Positions 45,783 to 57,462 of a stretch of DNA of 64,000 bases are shown piece after piece; positions within the stretch are counted from its first letter, which is position 1, and every line of letters starts with the position of its first letter. The stretch spans positions 9,574,254-9,638,253 of the forward strand of contig NC_081546.1 in the NCBI RefSeq assembly GCF_901000735.1, given 5' to 3'. The notes under the pieces are model-generated. The model searched no databases. It had not been told where the DNA came from and saw nothing but the letters and a program-made list of their open reading frames with translations. This DNA is from Corylus avellana (lineage: Eukaryota > Streptophyta > Magnoliopsida > Fagales > Betulaceae). The translations under genes were made by a program, and so were the position numbers.

Positions 45783-46186
45783 TAGAGTATATGATAAGGA
45801 TATAATTTTTTTATTATAAATGAGGATTGAATTATCCTAAATTTAGAGATTTGATGAGAATTGAATTACCCTAAGTAAAAGGATTTGATTAAAATTAGAT
45901 TGGACTTGGATAAATTCAAATCATTTGTGTAGTGGTAGATGTAAATGTATAACACCGAACCATCCGTAAAATTTATTTTATACTTTTATATTTAATTTAT
46001 TATGAATTTCTCACTCTTATTGCTTGATAACCTTTTATGCATAGAGCTTAAAAATAATTTAAACTTATTTAAATTTTATTTAATCCTAATCAAATTTCTT
46101 TATTTAGGGTAATTTGATCATCATCAAATTAATAAATTTAGAATAATTCAATCCTCAAATTTTTTATCCTTATAATATGCTCTGTA
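45783..46186. mobile_element. Long hairpin element with an LTR fragment in its loop
   Basis: The left arm (to about 45930) contains aggattgaattatcctaaat and the right arm (from about 46049) contains its complement taaatttagaataattcaat then cctcaaattttt. The loop holds tggtagatgtaaatgtataa then accatccgtaaaatttattt, a diverged copy of the copia LTR piece just upstream. Confidence 0.65.
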
Positions 46187-46781
46187 CAAGGACAATATAA
46201 GAATGACCATTGTATTGCAAACCGGATGCGTCCCATCAATCATCAGGCCTTCAAAGAGAGATTGAAGGATATGTGGACCTCCAGGCTCCAATGATGATTG
46301 AAACGCTACAATGGAAATCAGGGCCCAACAAAAAAACAAAACAAAAATAAAAACACTAGAAAAATAAAAACAAATAGATGTTTGTTTGCATCATGAGACA
46401 TGTTCTTGGTCCTCCCCGTCCAATATGTATGACGTGAGGTTTTACAAATTCAATAGTAAATTTATAAGAATTGATAAGGAGAAAGACGGGACGTGAAATT
46501 CTACAAATACAAATTCAAAGAGTCCTCTTCACCAAAGGGGCCGTACATCAATTGGGTCACAATTTTGGGGAGCTAGAAGAATCTTTAAACGATCATAGCC
46601 ATACTGCCCCCAACGACCAAGGACTTTGAAAAGAAACTTCAATGAAAATGGAGAGACAAATACTAAAGGCATCAACAACCTAAATTTATGGTGTACTGAA
46701 AACTTGTTAGACCAATTGAAAAGGCCCACCAAATGGGCTTGTGAGTTGTGACACTTCCAAATGAGGTGTTGGTCCGCCCTC
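46187..46781. other. Non-coding stretch
   Basis: No feature seen. Short frames at 46148-46339 and 46529-46732 (minus) have no recognisable domain. Confidence 0.4.
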
Positions 46782-47198
46782 TTAAACTAATGATTAAATG
46801 ATTAAATTTACATCTTTTTATCAGTGAAACAGAAGAATATTAGTTATAGTGGAAGGGTATTTTTGTCTTTATAATTTTTTATGGGACAAAAATACCCTCC
46901 ACTATAATTAACTGGATATTCTCTCATTCAAATGAAATAGAGAGGATCCAATTCCCTATCAGCTTTAGTTTTTTAGACAACCGGTAATTTAACATGGTAT
47001 CAGAGTTAAAGGTCTTAGGATTGAACATTGACTCTGTCAATTTACCCTTATTTAAATTAAATATTTTATGTGTTGGGTCTCACCTATTAAAAGGGAATTT
47101 GAACTCACACGTGATGGATAATATTAAATTAATGATTAAGTAATTAAATATACATCTTCTTATCAGCTTAAACTTTTAGAACAACGTGTAATTTAACA
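46782..47198 (+). mobile_element. TRIM element with an insertion in its 5' LTR
   Basis: The 5' LTR ends aatttaaca at 46994, followed directly by tggtatcagagt (primer site, tRNA-Met type). The 3' LTR, about 47114-47198, repeats taatgattaagtaattaaat, catcttcttatcagctta and aatttaaca. The 5' LTR is split by about 130 bp (46825-46956) flanked by tatcag on both sides; that insert carries a palindrome with ccctccactataattaact. No coding capacity. Confidence 0.7.
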
Positions 47199-48293
47199 CG
47201 CCCTCATGAATAAAATATAAATTAATTAGAATCCCATACTACATTTGGATGTTAAAAATATTTGATTTTGGTGGGTTTTTTGGTCTCTGTCACTATTGTA
47301 CACCTCTTAGTTTTCTTAGATCTTTCATAAATTGGTCAGGAGCGAAATTAAAACGGGTTTCCTTTATTGATGCCCACAACATCAACCGTGAACGCTACAA
47401 CTAGCTTTGTTGGCAGTATTCTCGATTGCTTTATCTGCCTTTAAAGATTACCTATAGAATTGTGGTATGCTCGCTGTTAAAATTAGATTTTCTTTATGGT
47501 CTTCATATTTTGGATTATATAATTTTCTGTTTTTGTAACTTTTTAGACATTTTATAACTAATAAGCTTCACTAAAATCTTCTATAGAAATGTAGAATAAT
47601 GGCTATGGGATCTAGAATATATTGTTCCTCATATACAATGGCATGCTAAAGTTGACCAAAACACTCCTATGCGCCTAAACCCACCGGTACGAAATCACTA
47701 AGCTTTCTTTTCTTTTCTTTTCTCCTCCTTTTGCTTTCGGCCTCTAAAAAAGCACTAAACATTAGGTTTTGATTGGTCGAAAGTTCCTAAACTTGCTCAA
47801 CTTTTGGCACTTAGTTGTAGTCTTAGAAGACATATGGAATTTGATGACTTGAGTATGAAGTCATTTATCTCTCTTTATAAGATAAAAGTTTCCAAATGAC
47901 ACCAAAAATGATTTTTTTTTTTTTTTTTAAGCTTAAAAAAATTCGGATTTAAAATTAAAAAATAATTGGTTCAAATCCAAGTGAAGTTAATAGACATTTA
48001 TTTATTGAAAACTATTATGTGGGTTTAAAAGGAAAACAAATCATTTGTTGTGAGAGGAAGAGGGTATTGAAAACCTAGATCCTACTGTAGATCCAACGTG
48101 CCTAGGCAAAATTAGGTACCACAACGAGTTTTAAAAAATAATTTAGAAAGGGTTCTCTTTTGCATAACACGTTCATGTTTTTTTGTTGGGTTGAACAAAT
48201 ATTTAATTAAAATTGAGCAAAACAACATATTATGCATGGTTGAGTTGATCGTACTTGTGACTTCCACCTTTCTAGTTTTCTTTTAGTGCTTTG
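47199..48293. other. Non-coding stretch
   Basis: AT-rich; a TTTTC run near 47705-47725. I see no gene or terminal repeats. Confidence 0.4.
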
Positions 48294-48902
48294 AGTTGTC
48301 GGTTGTCTATCTAGCTTAGGTTTTTCAGTTGTTAAGCTTATTATGTTTGCTTTTGTTTTCTTCTATTTGTTGCTGTCGTTTATAATTTGTTTTGGATGTA
48401 CTTATAAAAAAAAATCTATGAAAACAAAAGGAAAAACAAAAATTGTTCAACAACCAATTTATTCATTCATTTATTTTGGTTAGTCTGATGTAAATGCTTA
48501 AAATAAAAAGAAAAAAGAAATATATATAGGGAAATGACGGCATTTTTTTAGTGTTCTCTTGGTGTCCTTCCAACTGTGATGTGACTTTTAAAATTATCGT
48601 TGAATTTGAGATTATTATTATTAATTTTTAATCTATTAGTAATTTTAAAAGCCACATCTCAGTCAGAAGAACACTAGAAAAAACACCTAGCATTTCCCAT
48701 ATATATATATATTGTTCAACAACCAATAATATGCAATTTTAGATGCTAGTTGTCTATCTAACTTGAATTTTTCAGTTATTAAGTTTATATTTGTTTTTGT
48801 TTTCTTCTGTTTGTTGCTGTCTTTTGTAATTTGTTTTGGGTGTACTTATAAAAAAATAAATCTATTAAAAAAAAAAAGAAAAATTGTTCAACAACCAATA
48901 AT
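48294..48902. repeat. Direct repeat of about 165 bp flanking a MITE
   Basis: 48294-48462 and 48744-48902 share gttgtctatctagcttagg-like, ttgttttcttctatttgttg and tgtacttataaaaaaa, and both end attgttcaacaaccaat. Diverged by roughly a tenth. A MITE lies between them. Confidence 0.75.
48529..48698. mobile_element. Small MITE, 170 bp
   Basis: The ends gggaaatgacggcattttt and aaaacacctagcatttccc are complements apart from a few bases. Inner arms are agtgttctcttgg with agaagaacact, and gatgtgacttttaaaatta with ttttaaaagccacatc. A TA-type duplication is possible in the flanking tatata. Same family as 12585-12738. Confidence 0.75.
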
Positions 48903-49963
48903 ATCCAATTGGTTGCCAGACATTCCGGAGGGAAAATGGGGATAGCAACGGTTGAGCAACTAGGCATGTTGACGTGTCATATCAATAAAGAAAAAATTTA
49001 ACCACTGGTGAAGGGGCCCATTCGCCGATATTAAAGGTGGTGGGAAGGGCCCACAAATCAATAATAAAGAAAGGCCGGGCCCAAAGCAATATTTGTCTTC
49101 TTCTCTATTAACCGGTAGAGATCATAGTCTTCAAATCGGGAAACTGGAGATATCTTTTAATGAAAAAGGTAGAGTGAGTCTGTGGATAATTGGGTATTTA
49201 TTATTTTTATATGAAATCTCAAGGTGTTTTTCTCAATTGGAGGAAGCAATGGCAGCTGATTCCATTTCAAGGGACCTCTCTCTCTCTCTCTTTTTGACTT
49301 GGTGGATTGTAAGTCTCATTAGGTACTCAATCTACTTCATGGATGGGACTAGTACCTTTAGCTATCTCTGACGGTTGCCTCAAGCAAAAGATATCCATCA
49401 CTCTTTTTCTTTCTCTCAATATATATATAAAAGAACAAAAGAAATTCTAAATAGAAGTTAGTACTTTCATAGAATGAGTTGGAAGAAAAACTTTGTCCCG
49501 ATCGGATCTGGTTGTGGTTGGATTGCTTGTTGATGACGGTATGTATGCTTTACTGGAGCATCGGTGTTGTACTTACAAGTTTTACGGGACATCATAAACC
49601 CTATCAATAACTGGTTTAGGGTTCGAGTTAGACTATATGGAATAAAGTTATAGATTATGAGTAATTATGTACACAACTTAAAATACTTTATTCCGCATGA
49701 TTTTCCTTGCATTAAAATAATATGTGAATTGTCCATGGAATTGTGCATTCTCAAAGCAAACTCAATGTTTGATACTAGCATATTAATAGATGCAACACTT
49801 ACCAGTTTTGTAAAACCCTGACATTCTCAATTACTAAAGTTGATGGCTTATTTTCCATGAAATAAGGCTCGTTGTATGTCAAGTTTTGTGACAATTTACT
49901 TACTAACTCGTTGAGTTACACTGTTGCTTTTTTAATTCACTTGTAAAGCATTTCGGTGGTTTG
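48903..49963. other. Non-coding stretch
   Basis: A frame at 49093-49371 codes for 92 residues with no recognised domain and no supporting context. No gene is called. Confidence 0.4.
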
Positions 49964-49980
49964 CAGTCTAGTAGGTCATC

Positions 49981-50092
49981 ATTTTTTATTTTATTTTTTG
50001 ACATGTCCACACAAGAGGGGGGAGGGGATTCTAACTAGTGATCTCCATTTTATGAGGCGTGGTCTCCAGCCGATTGAGCTACCCCTTAGAGA
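49981..50092 (-). mobile_element. tRNA-derived SINE with perfect 17-bp target duplication
   Basis: Both flanks read cagtctagtaggtcatc (49964-49980 and 50093-50109). On the minus strand the body starts tctctaaggggtagctcaat then cggctgg, a tRNA-like A box, continues with agttagaatcccc, a B box (consensus GGTTCGAATCC), and ends in an A-rich tail. At 112 bp with such a clean duplication it is a recent insertion of the AU-like plant SINE type. Confidence 0.9.
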
Positions 50093-50109
50093 CAGTCTAG
50101 TAGGTCATC

Positions 50110-51067
50110 GAAGAGGTGGATTTGAGCAATTCGCAAGATTGAAAACACTAAGTGAAAAGCTTGTGTAGGTTTGCATAGCTTCGTTTAGACAATATGTTCA
50201 TTGTAAATTACAATCTCTTGGAAGCTCTGTGTTTTATATTTGATGATAAATGATAATATTGAGGTTACTTAATATTTCAACTCAATTCATTGTTTTCCGC
50301 TTTTCAGTGTATTTTACTCTGATAATTAGTGTTTAAGGTAGTAATTCTATCTAATTAGAAAGTTAATTAGTGTGGAGGCACTACGAGTAATAATCCAAGT
50401 TAATTACCTTAATTAATTAAGTTTTGGGGGGCATTAATTAGACATAGCCAATCCATAGTATTATTGAGAGAAATGGATGATCCAAAATAAATAAAATTGT
50501 TTGTTGATAAAAGAAGGATCATAATCGGTAAGAAGGAGAAAGGGAAGATTACAACAAACTACAAACAAAGGGTGGGAAACTAAAACAAGAGTCTCAAAAC
50601 AACTATTGTGAATTGGTCAAATAAATTACTCGGTAAATTTGGTAAACTAGGGTCGTCACAAAGAGTGGTTTGCAGAAGCAATGTTCCAAAAACGGAACTA
50701 CCTATATACCAAAAATTGCAACAAGCGAAAGGACACTCTACAGTAAGGGAAATAGCATTGAAGAAGGTTGGATTTGAGCCACCGAAGAGAAGCTTCACCA
50801 AGTTGTCCAATGAGGGTTGTACTCGACGATGAAAGCTTAATAGACACCAAAATGGGAACTACAACCAAATATGAGGTTCTTCAAAGTCAAAAATAAGGTA
50901 CATGCTTTGGAAATCCAGTGAGAAAGTAGTAGGGAAGCCATCGATGTGACGTGTGGACCAAAAAGAGGCGGTGCGTGTTACACACGAGCCGGGGTGGCAC
51001 ATGTGAACACATGGTGGAGCGGGCGGTGTCAACAAGAGCTATAGACATTAGTGGTTTTGTGTGATGT
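50110..51067. other. Non-coding stretch
   Basis: A 74-residue frame at 50608-50832 has no recognised domain. Nothing else supported. Confidence 0.4.
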
Positions 51068-51330
51068 TGTTAAATTATCATTTATCTCAAAAACTTTAAG
51101 TTGATAGAAAGATGGAAATTTAATTATTTAATCAATACTTTAACACTCTCACTTACGTGTGAGCTCAAGCTTTCCAACATGTGAATTATTTAATTTAAAT
51201 TTAGGTAAATTCACGGAGTCAGGTTTTGAACTTAGGACATCTGCTCTAATACCATGTTAAATTACTAATTGCCCCAAAAGTTTAAGCTGATAACAGTATG
51301 TAAACTTAATCTTCTAATCAATACTTTATC
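51068..51330 (-). mobile_element. TRIM element, minus strand, about 263 bp
   Basis: Direct repeats of about 77 bp (51068-51145 and 51255 to about 51330) start tgttaaatta and share aactttaagttgatag-like and taatcaatacttta. Between them lie about 110 bp with the complement of a primer site, gctctaatacca (51243-51254), next to the right-hand repeat. On the minus strand this is LTR, primer site, short interior, LTR. Related to 46782-47198. Confidence 0.75.
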
Positions 51331-51449
51331 GATACTTTAAAAGATGTGACATAAATGTAAAATAAGTTTTGAATTTTTTGTGAGTATTTTGTTAGGAAAG
51401 TTATTTGTTAGTATTTTGATTTTTTTGGCATAAAAAGAGCAAAAAGAAA

Positions 51450-51794
51450 AAAAAGGGGAAAACTTCAGAAAGCCCCCCTGAACTTCTAGCCGTTTTGACA
51501 AGCACCCCCTGAATTTCCAAAACTCTCACTTAGGCCCCCTGAACTTTGGTTTGCTCTCACTTTAGACCCTTTTAGTCAAACAATTTGACTTTTTATACCC
51601 ATTTTACCCTCCCCAAAACTACGTCGTTTTGTGTCCGAAAACTACAACACTTACCCAGCCCAAAACGACGTCGTTTTAGGCTTTAATTTTTTTTTTTTTC
51701 AAAAAAAAAAGGAAATCGGGGTGGCTCCAGCCACCCCTTGGCCTAAATGGAGTGGTCCGGCCAACCCCTTGGTCAAAAAAAGAAGGGGATCGGG
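51450..51794. mobile_element. One arm of an inverted-repeat element, cut by the LTR element
   Basis: The string agcccccctgaacttctagc, then ccgttttgacaagcaccccc and aggccccctgaactttgg is typical of the left arm of long inverted-repeat plant elements (compare 16118). The right arm is not found before the gap at 57566, because the large LTR element starts at 51795. Confidence 0.5.
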
Positions 51795-51939
51795 TGTAGT
51801 GCCCCAGAATTTTCAAAGCTAATTAAATAGATTATTTTGATAATGATGTTATTTTAATATCCATTGTAGCTAAGGATTTTAATTCTTGGGAAATTTATGA
51901 GAGTGGTAATTAGAGAATGGTAATTGGTGAAATAATAGG

Positions 51940-52070
51940 ATAGTAATTGGAAGGTAGAATAGTATATGGTAGGTAGAATAGTATAGGGTGGGTAGAATAG
52001 TATTTGGGGGGTGAAATAGTAAATGAAGGGTAGAATTGTAAATGAAAGGCGAAATAGTATTTGGTTTTTT
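51940..52070. repeat. U3 tandem repeat just upstream of the LTR TATA box
   Basis: Six or so units of about 18-20 bp such as ggtagaatagtatatggta, ending about 5 bp before the TATA box. Copy B has a different number and arrangement (58449-58640, complement). Confidence 0.75.
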
Positions 52071-52072
52071 CC

Positions 52073-52080
52073 TATAAATA
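52073..52080 (+). promoter_or_regulatory. TATA box of the copy A 5' LTR
   Basis: tataaata, about 280 bp into the LTR, followed by a pyrimidine-rich stretch where transcription of the element would be expected to start. Confidence 0.6.
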
Positions 52081-53539
52081 GAGATCTTCCCCTTCACAAT
52101 TTTCACCACTCATCTCCTCTCCCATCTCTTGCATATATTCTTCCTTCTTCCGCTTTTTACTCGGTCTTTTTTCTTTCTAAGAGTGTTTACTCAGAACAGA
52201 GAGAGAAAGGGCGAGACCAAGCGCTACAAGAAAGAAAGAACACAAGAGATAGCGGACTTTAGAAATTAGTTTCAAAAGATATACTAGTGGTGTTAGTCAC
52301 ATTGGAGCAACTAGATTCCTTCATACCACTTTTAGCTTCAGTCTAGAGGTAAGTAAATTCACTACCCCTTCTAAAGTTACTTCATGTCATGTTATTTATT
52401 CATTCTTTAGTAAATTGTAAATGATTATTTTATTTACGTATTATGAAGTTATGTTGCATGCATGAAGGATTTCTAAATGAATTATCTAGAAAGTTTCTAT
52501 TTCTTTAAACGCTTTCTAAGTACAACAAGTTTATATTTGAAAAAGTTTCCATTTTGAGAAAAGAAAGTTGAGAAATGATGATGATTATAAGAAAGAAAAA
52601 TGATGATAAACCCTCCTACATGTTGCCCTAAGATGCATCAAAAGAAGTACAAAGAAAACTACAAGAGATGAGATAAATGTTTATGAAATGAGGGCACATG
52701 TATGGAGGAGAGTATTTTTGGCCCCAAGATAAGTAAGAATGAGAAAGAGTTCGGTACCGATACTCGGATGGAGGCGAAACCACTGAAGGAGGCTATGCCT
52801 GAAGGTGGTATTCCATCAACATGACCGTTGAGTGCACCAAGAAAAGAGTTAATTAACGGTCGGGCATGGCTGAGGCCACAGTTCAGTGCCATGGTCACAA
52901 GGACCCGCAACCCTCGTACACAGGGGTAATAGTGTACATGGGCCTTATTATGAGAAAATGATCCTATATTTTCAACGAAGATATGCTAAGATGATTTACA
53001 AAGATTATTTATAATGATGCATTATGATGATGATTTATAAAGATGATTTACAACGATGATCTATTAATAGATGTAATAGTATGTATATGTTACGGGAGAT
53101 GCAACCGTACATACAGATATTATTATGGCTAGAATTATATTTATTTGCGAAAATGATTTTCAAAACTGAGAACAAGGAGTAAAACTATTTATGGTTGTGG
53201 ATTTTACTTGCTGGGCCCCCTTTGGGCTCATTCAGTTTTATTTCTTGTTTTCAGGTAGAAAGGATGCTGGAATAGGAGGCCGGAATGGGGTGGGAATAAT
53301 TATTCATTTTCAAAGTCTTTTCATATAAGTTATTGTAATGATATGATATTCCGCAACTAAAGTTTAATGTTTTCTAATTCCGCTTGTAATAAAATCTCTT
53401 GAAAAAAAAATGTTTTACGCATTTATTGTATCTTTTAAAATCAAGTACTCTGATAGACCTTATAGATCTTTGCAAGAATTTTTTGAAAAAGAAGAAAAGT
53501 GGCAAACTCAGCCTTAACGGGCTGGGGGTGTTACAATTT

Positions 53540-53551
53540 TGGTATCAGAGC
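53540..53551 (+). other. Primer-binding site (initiator tRNA-Met)
   Basis: tggtatcagagc, four bases after the LTR end. The complementary site in copy B is at 62688-62699. Confidence 0.85.
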
Positions 53552-55060
53552 AAAGGTTATAAGGTTCTGGCAGACTTTTCAAAAAAAAATTTGGGGGGTT
53601 AATGAGAAGCCACATTCCGGCCAAGTAGAGTGTGCATTGTTGTGTGGTCTCTAATAAATGATGCATGAGCATTTTTCTAATGGTTAATTTTTTTGTTAAA
53701 AAAAAAAAAAAAACAAAAATCATCTTAGTATGATTAATTTGGAGGATTTTATTATTGTGATCATGTTAATGACGGAGATGAATTTTTATTTTATAGATAG
53801 GTTGTGATCTATAGTATCTGCCTATTTGGATTTGCGGCAGTTTTCTAGAGTATCGATTGATAAGGGTATATTTTAAGGTGTTTCGAGGATTTAGAAAAGA
53901 TTATTGATCATGATTTAAAAATCGTATGATGATTTTATAGATTTAGGTTGCGAGCTAATTTGTGAAATTAATTTGGTGACAAAATGGTTTTATTGATTTA
54001 GGTTGTGAGACAAATGGTGTAAGTGACTTAGCAACGAATGGTCTTATGGATGTCGGTTGTGAAATGATTCTTGAACTGAATTAATGATATAAGAGTTTAT
54101 ATGAGTTTTTGGTAATGGCTAAGGTTTGGTCGATGACAATAATGATACTATGATTGATGTTATAATATATGGATTGATGAATAAGAATTACGTAGTGGCA
54201 TGAAGTGAATGCCTAAGTATTGCAGGGATAAATGCAAATAAGGTATACCCTAGAATCTATAAGATATTTTGATATATAAAGTTGTGGTTTAAGGATTTTG
54301 ATATTTTCAAATGATTGTGATGACTTTAAGGTACAATTCATGAAATCTTTGAGGTGATTCTTAGAATTTGAGGTGCTAGGTTTTCTGTAATTGAGGTAAA
54401 TTATATTGAAGTGATGCTTAAAGTTTTTAGGATGAATTAGTGCTCCTAGGTTGTGGATAATATTTAAATTTTGAGGCATTAGTGGATATGAAATTATGAG
54501 AAATTTTAGTTACATGCCAAAGCTTTTGATATAATTTTCTTTTATTAAGTAAAGATAATAGATTATTATTCTTGAGGTAAATTGAAGCATAAAGGTAAGA
54601 GTTGAAAGACAATATAATACAGTGATATAATATAGTGACATGATCTAAATTTTCTCTTATAAGATATATGTTCAATGATATTAAGGTATTTTAGAGGTTG
54701 ATAACATGTGATGGTGCATACTTAGATGTTTTATTGAGTGATTAATTTTTTAATCAGATTGTTTGTTTAAAGGAAGTTATTATAATGACAGGATGATTAT
54801 ATAATGAATATTGAATGAGTACTAAATGATTACGAAAAGAAATGTTTGGAGAACAAGCTCCTTATAATATTACATACCAGTGTCCATCAAAAAAAAAAAG
54901 AAAAAAAAAAGGGGAATTTGTTGCATAAAGAGACACGTGGTAATGATGAGCAGATGATTCCTCAGAGCTGCTCCAGGAAAGTTATTTCTGCATAGAGAAA
55001 ACCTAGTATGAGCAGAATCGTATATATTTATAATTGAATTATCAAAGAGAATATTTATTT

Positions 55061-55723
55061 CTAATGAGGTACCTGACTAGAGCGTGTGCGGAGAGACTTG
55101 CAACACCCCTGAACATCGACCCGGAGTTTTTCGTGCTGTCGCTGGAGACGTTCGGTATTCTTCTCCATTTCTAGCATCTTTGGTCCCAAGTATTCTGCGT
55201 AAGATAACATCATCTTTTTCAACTGAGTATTCTCCTGCTTCAAATCCACGTGTTTTCGTTTATAGTATTTGAGCATTCGCTGTAAGACCCCGATTTGGTT
55301 TCTTGAGACTTTCAGCTCAACATTTCTGGCACTCAAACGTTGTGCCATGTCAGAAACTGAAGCAGCACCTTGGATACGGAATGCCAATGAGTTATTAATA
55401 GCATCAGTATCCGACCTATCAGCTAAGAACGTTTGATCCCGTGGAATTATGAAACCTTTGGCCACTGCTACAGCAGTAGAATCATGGAGCATGACAGAAT
55501 CGTGAATAGTGATAGGACGATTGTCAAAGACAAAAGTTGGCTGCCATACGTTAGGATATGCAGCAGGTTCATTAGGGTGTGTAACACGTACGACGGGATG
55601 AATAGCAGACACTTCAGGGGGAACAACAGGCACCTCCGGTTGCACGTCAGGCATAACAATGGGTTGTGCTGCAGGAGCAACATTCAAATCGAGGTTGTTA
55701 ACGGATGATGATGATGCTCCCAT
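55061..55723 (-). CDS. Antisense ORF, 220 residues, EAR-type motif plus coiled coil (copy A)
   Basis: The frame runs against the direction of the LTR element, in its interior. The start codon has a good context (A at -3, G at +4). Residues 12-17, DLNVAP, match the DLNxxP form of the EAR repression motif. Residues about 21-62 are Pro-rich. Residues about 122-206 have heptad-like Leu/Met spacing with many Lys, Glu, Gln and Arg, predicting a long coiled coil; it includes QENTQLKKMM. No enzyme motif, zinc finger or membrane segment is seen. I do not recognise the family. Antisense extra ORFs near the 3' LTR are known in some plant gypsy lineages (for example Tat-group elements). The copy B protein differs at residues 46, 92, 116 and 150 only. 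Near the stop, CAG-GTACCT could be a splice donor that would replace the last three residues. It could be a captured host fragment or an element-encoded regulator; expression is unproven. Confidence 0.6.
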   Translation of the reverse strand: MGASSSSVNNLDLNVAPAAQPIVMPDVQPEVPVVPPEVSAIHPVVRVTHPNEPAAYPNVWQPTFVFDNRPITIHDSVMLHDSTAVAVAKGFIIPRDQTFLADRSDTDAINNSLAFRIQGAASVSDMAQRLSARNVELKVSRNQIGVLQRMLKYYKRKHVDLKQENTQLKKMMLSYAEYLGPKMLEMEKNTERLQRQHEKLRVDVQGCCKSLRTRSSQVPH

Positions 55724-56450
55724 ATTTAGGAGAGTAAGGAAAAATAGTTGAGAATACGAAGAAATTTGGGAGAGATGAAGTATTGAAAAGAGACTGAGCG
55801 TCAGAAACTGAAGAGATTTTTGTGAAGTTTCTGGAAGCAGCAGACGAGTAGCCTTAAAGAAATTTTTTTCACTTCAAGCGAAATGAACAGTAAACGACAA
55901 AGCGTTAGGCGACCTCGGGCCGCGATGGAAACTTTGTCAAAAGATCCCGTGAAAGTAGGATCTTGTCTCCTGTCATAATTCGACTGAGCTCATTTTTCAA
56001 ACCCACTGTTCAATCAACGACTTCAAATACCATGCGTGGGCAACTGAATGAATTGTCATGCCAACGCGCACCACGCGCTCGTTCATTATCCAGAAACCCT
56101 TCATATAAATTCACACCTCCTTCTCCATTGCAACGCATGCCTTCTGATCATACTCCTTCATCTGAAATCTTCTAATGACCTTCCATACAATGAAAGCTCG
56201 ACTTTTCTCCCAGTTGAGCATATCCTCAAGAGAGAGAAAAATGCAGCCTCACGACTTGATTCACAAACCCAACTCCTTATACTCTCAGTAGTAAACCATT
56301 GAAGCAAGATTATCGTTGATCATGTCCTGAGGAAGCAAGATTATCCTTGATCATGCTTCTCAGGCTAAATATCTCTTTTTTCTTCTCAGTCTTCGTAAAT
56401 GACAGAAGAGAGAGAGCATCCGATGTGGGTATTTTGAAAGTCTCACATAC

Positions 56451-56675
56451 ATGCCATGTCCTGAAATGCTTTTCAAATCTTCATTTCTAGAAAGCAACAG
56501 GACTATCTTTCTCTCTTTTCTCTTCTTGACCTTGCAAGACCCAAGGGAGAGAAATTATAACATGAGTGTTTTGGGACATCCAGCTTGGAAACTTACCCAT
56601 ATCCTACCTTGCTTGCTTATCAATTTCATCTCTAGCACGCAGCAAGCACAATATGTATTAGTCAAGAATGGATGA
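56451..56675 (+). other. Short sense ORF, 74 codons, also open in copy B
   Basis: In the sense direction of the element, downstream of the antisense ORF's promoter side. The copy B counterpart is 59554-59778 on the minus strand, also 74 codons, with a few residue changes around position 40. No recognised domain. It may be open by chance, given the short time since divergence. Confidence 0.25.
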
Positions 56676-57462
56676 GAATCTTACATTTGATGTAATCGTG
56701 TATTTCGTTTGAGTTGAAATCATAATTACGAGTTTCTATTGTTGAGTTATGATTTATCAAGTAAAGATGTAGTACTGAAAGATTTTCGCTGATATTGTAG
56801 CATCAACACAAAAGTTGAGATGAGAAAATAGAAACGGTTGTGTATTAGAATGAATCGAATTATGATGTCACTTCTGAGGTATATTCATGTAATGATGTTT
56901 GAATGTTGGTGCTATTTACTTTTACAGGTTTATGATGGTGAGGAGTTAATAATTATTAGAGCATCATATTAAAATTTCGTATGCATGATTTGGAATACTG
57001 AGATACTAAAGAGAATATAGGCAAGAATGATTTTTACACCTTTTTGATAAAATTGATTAAATTAGATCGAGAAAATTATTGCAGGCTTGAAATGAGGACT
57101 ATGATGTTTGGAGGTATAAACTATTGATCACATGATTTATTAATTTGATGTTTAAACCTTGATTGTAGACTGCTGATGAATAACTCGATTGTTGTTATTG
57201 AGGTTGGAAAGAAACAATGGAAAAGATTTTGAGGTAAGATTTTAGTGTGAATTGATGAATGATTGCAGAAATCAAGACTTTAGACTGTGAATAAGATTTA
57301 CTCCTAGTAGAAGGAGATAAAATTTCAATATGATAAAAAAAAAGTAGGCTTTGATGAAGGATTGAAAGGAATATTTTAAATCTGAATCCCTCAACTTGAA
57401 GATTGGACGATAATATTATAGGTTTTAATTTCGAGGACGAAATTCTAATAAGGAGGGAAGAT

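Larger units (their letters stand above)
51795..53535 (+). repeat. 5' LTR of copy A
   Basis: 1741 bp. U3 carries tandem ggtagaatagtat units (51940-52070) and a TATA box at 52073-52080 (tataaata). An aataaaa signal lies near 53388, and the LTR ends gggggtgttaca. Confidence 0.88.

Noticed and set aside
49981..50092. Possible tRNA gene (A and B box motifs)
   Set aside because: No acceptor or anticodon stem fits; the target duplication and A-rich tail show a SINE.
50608..50832. 74-codon frame with a plausible globular composition
   Set aside because: No recognised domain, no intron or promoter signals, repeat-rich surroundings.
54213..54675. Frames of 82-88 codons also present in copy B of the LTR element
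   Set aside because: Both copies are recent and similar everywhere; no domain, and the two frames overlap on the same strand.
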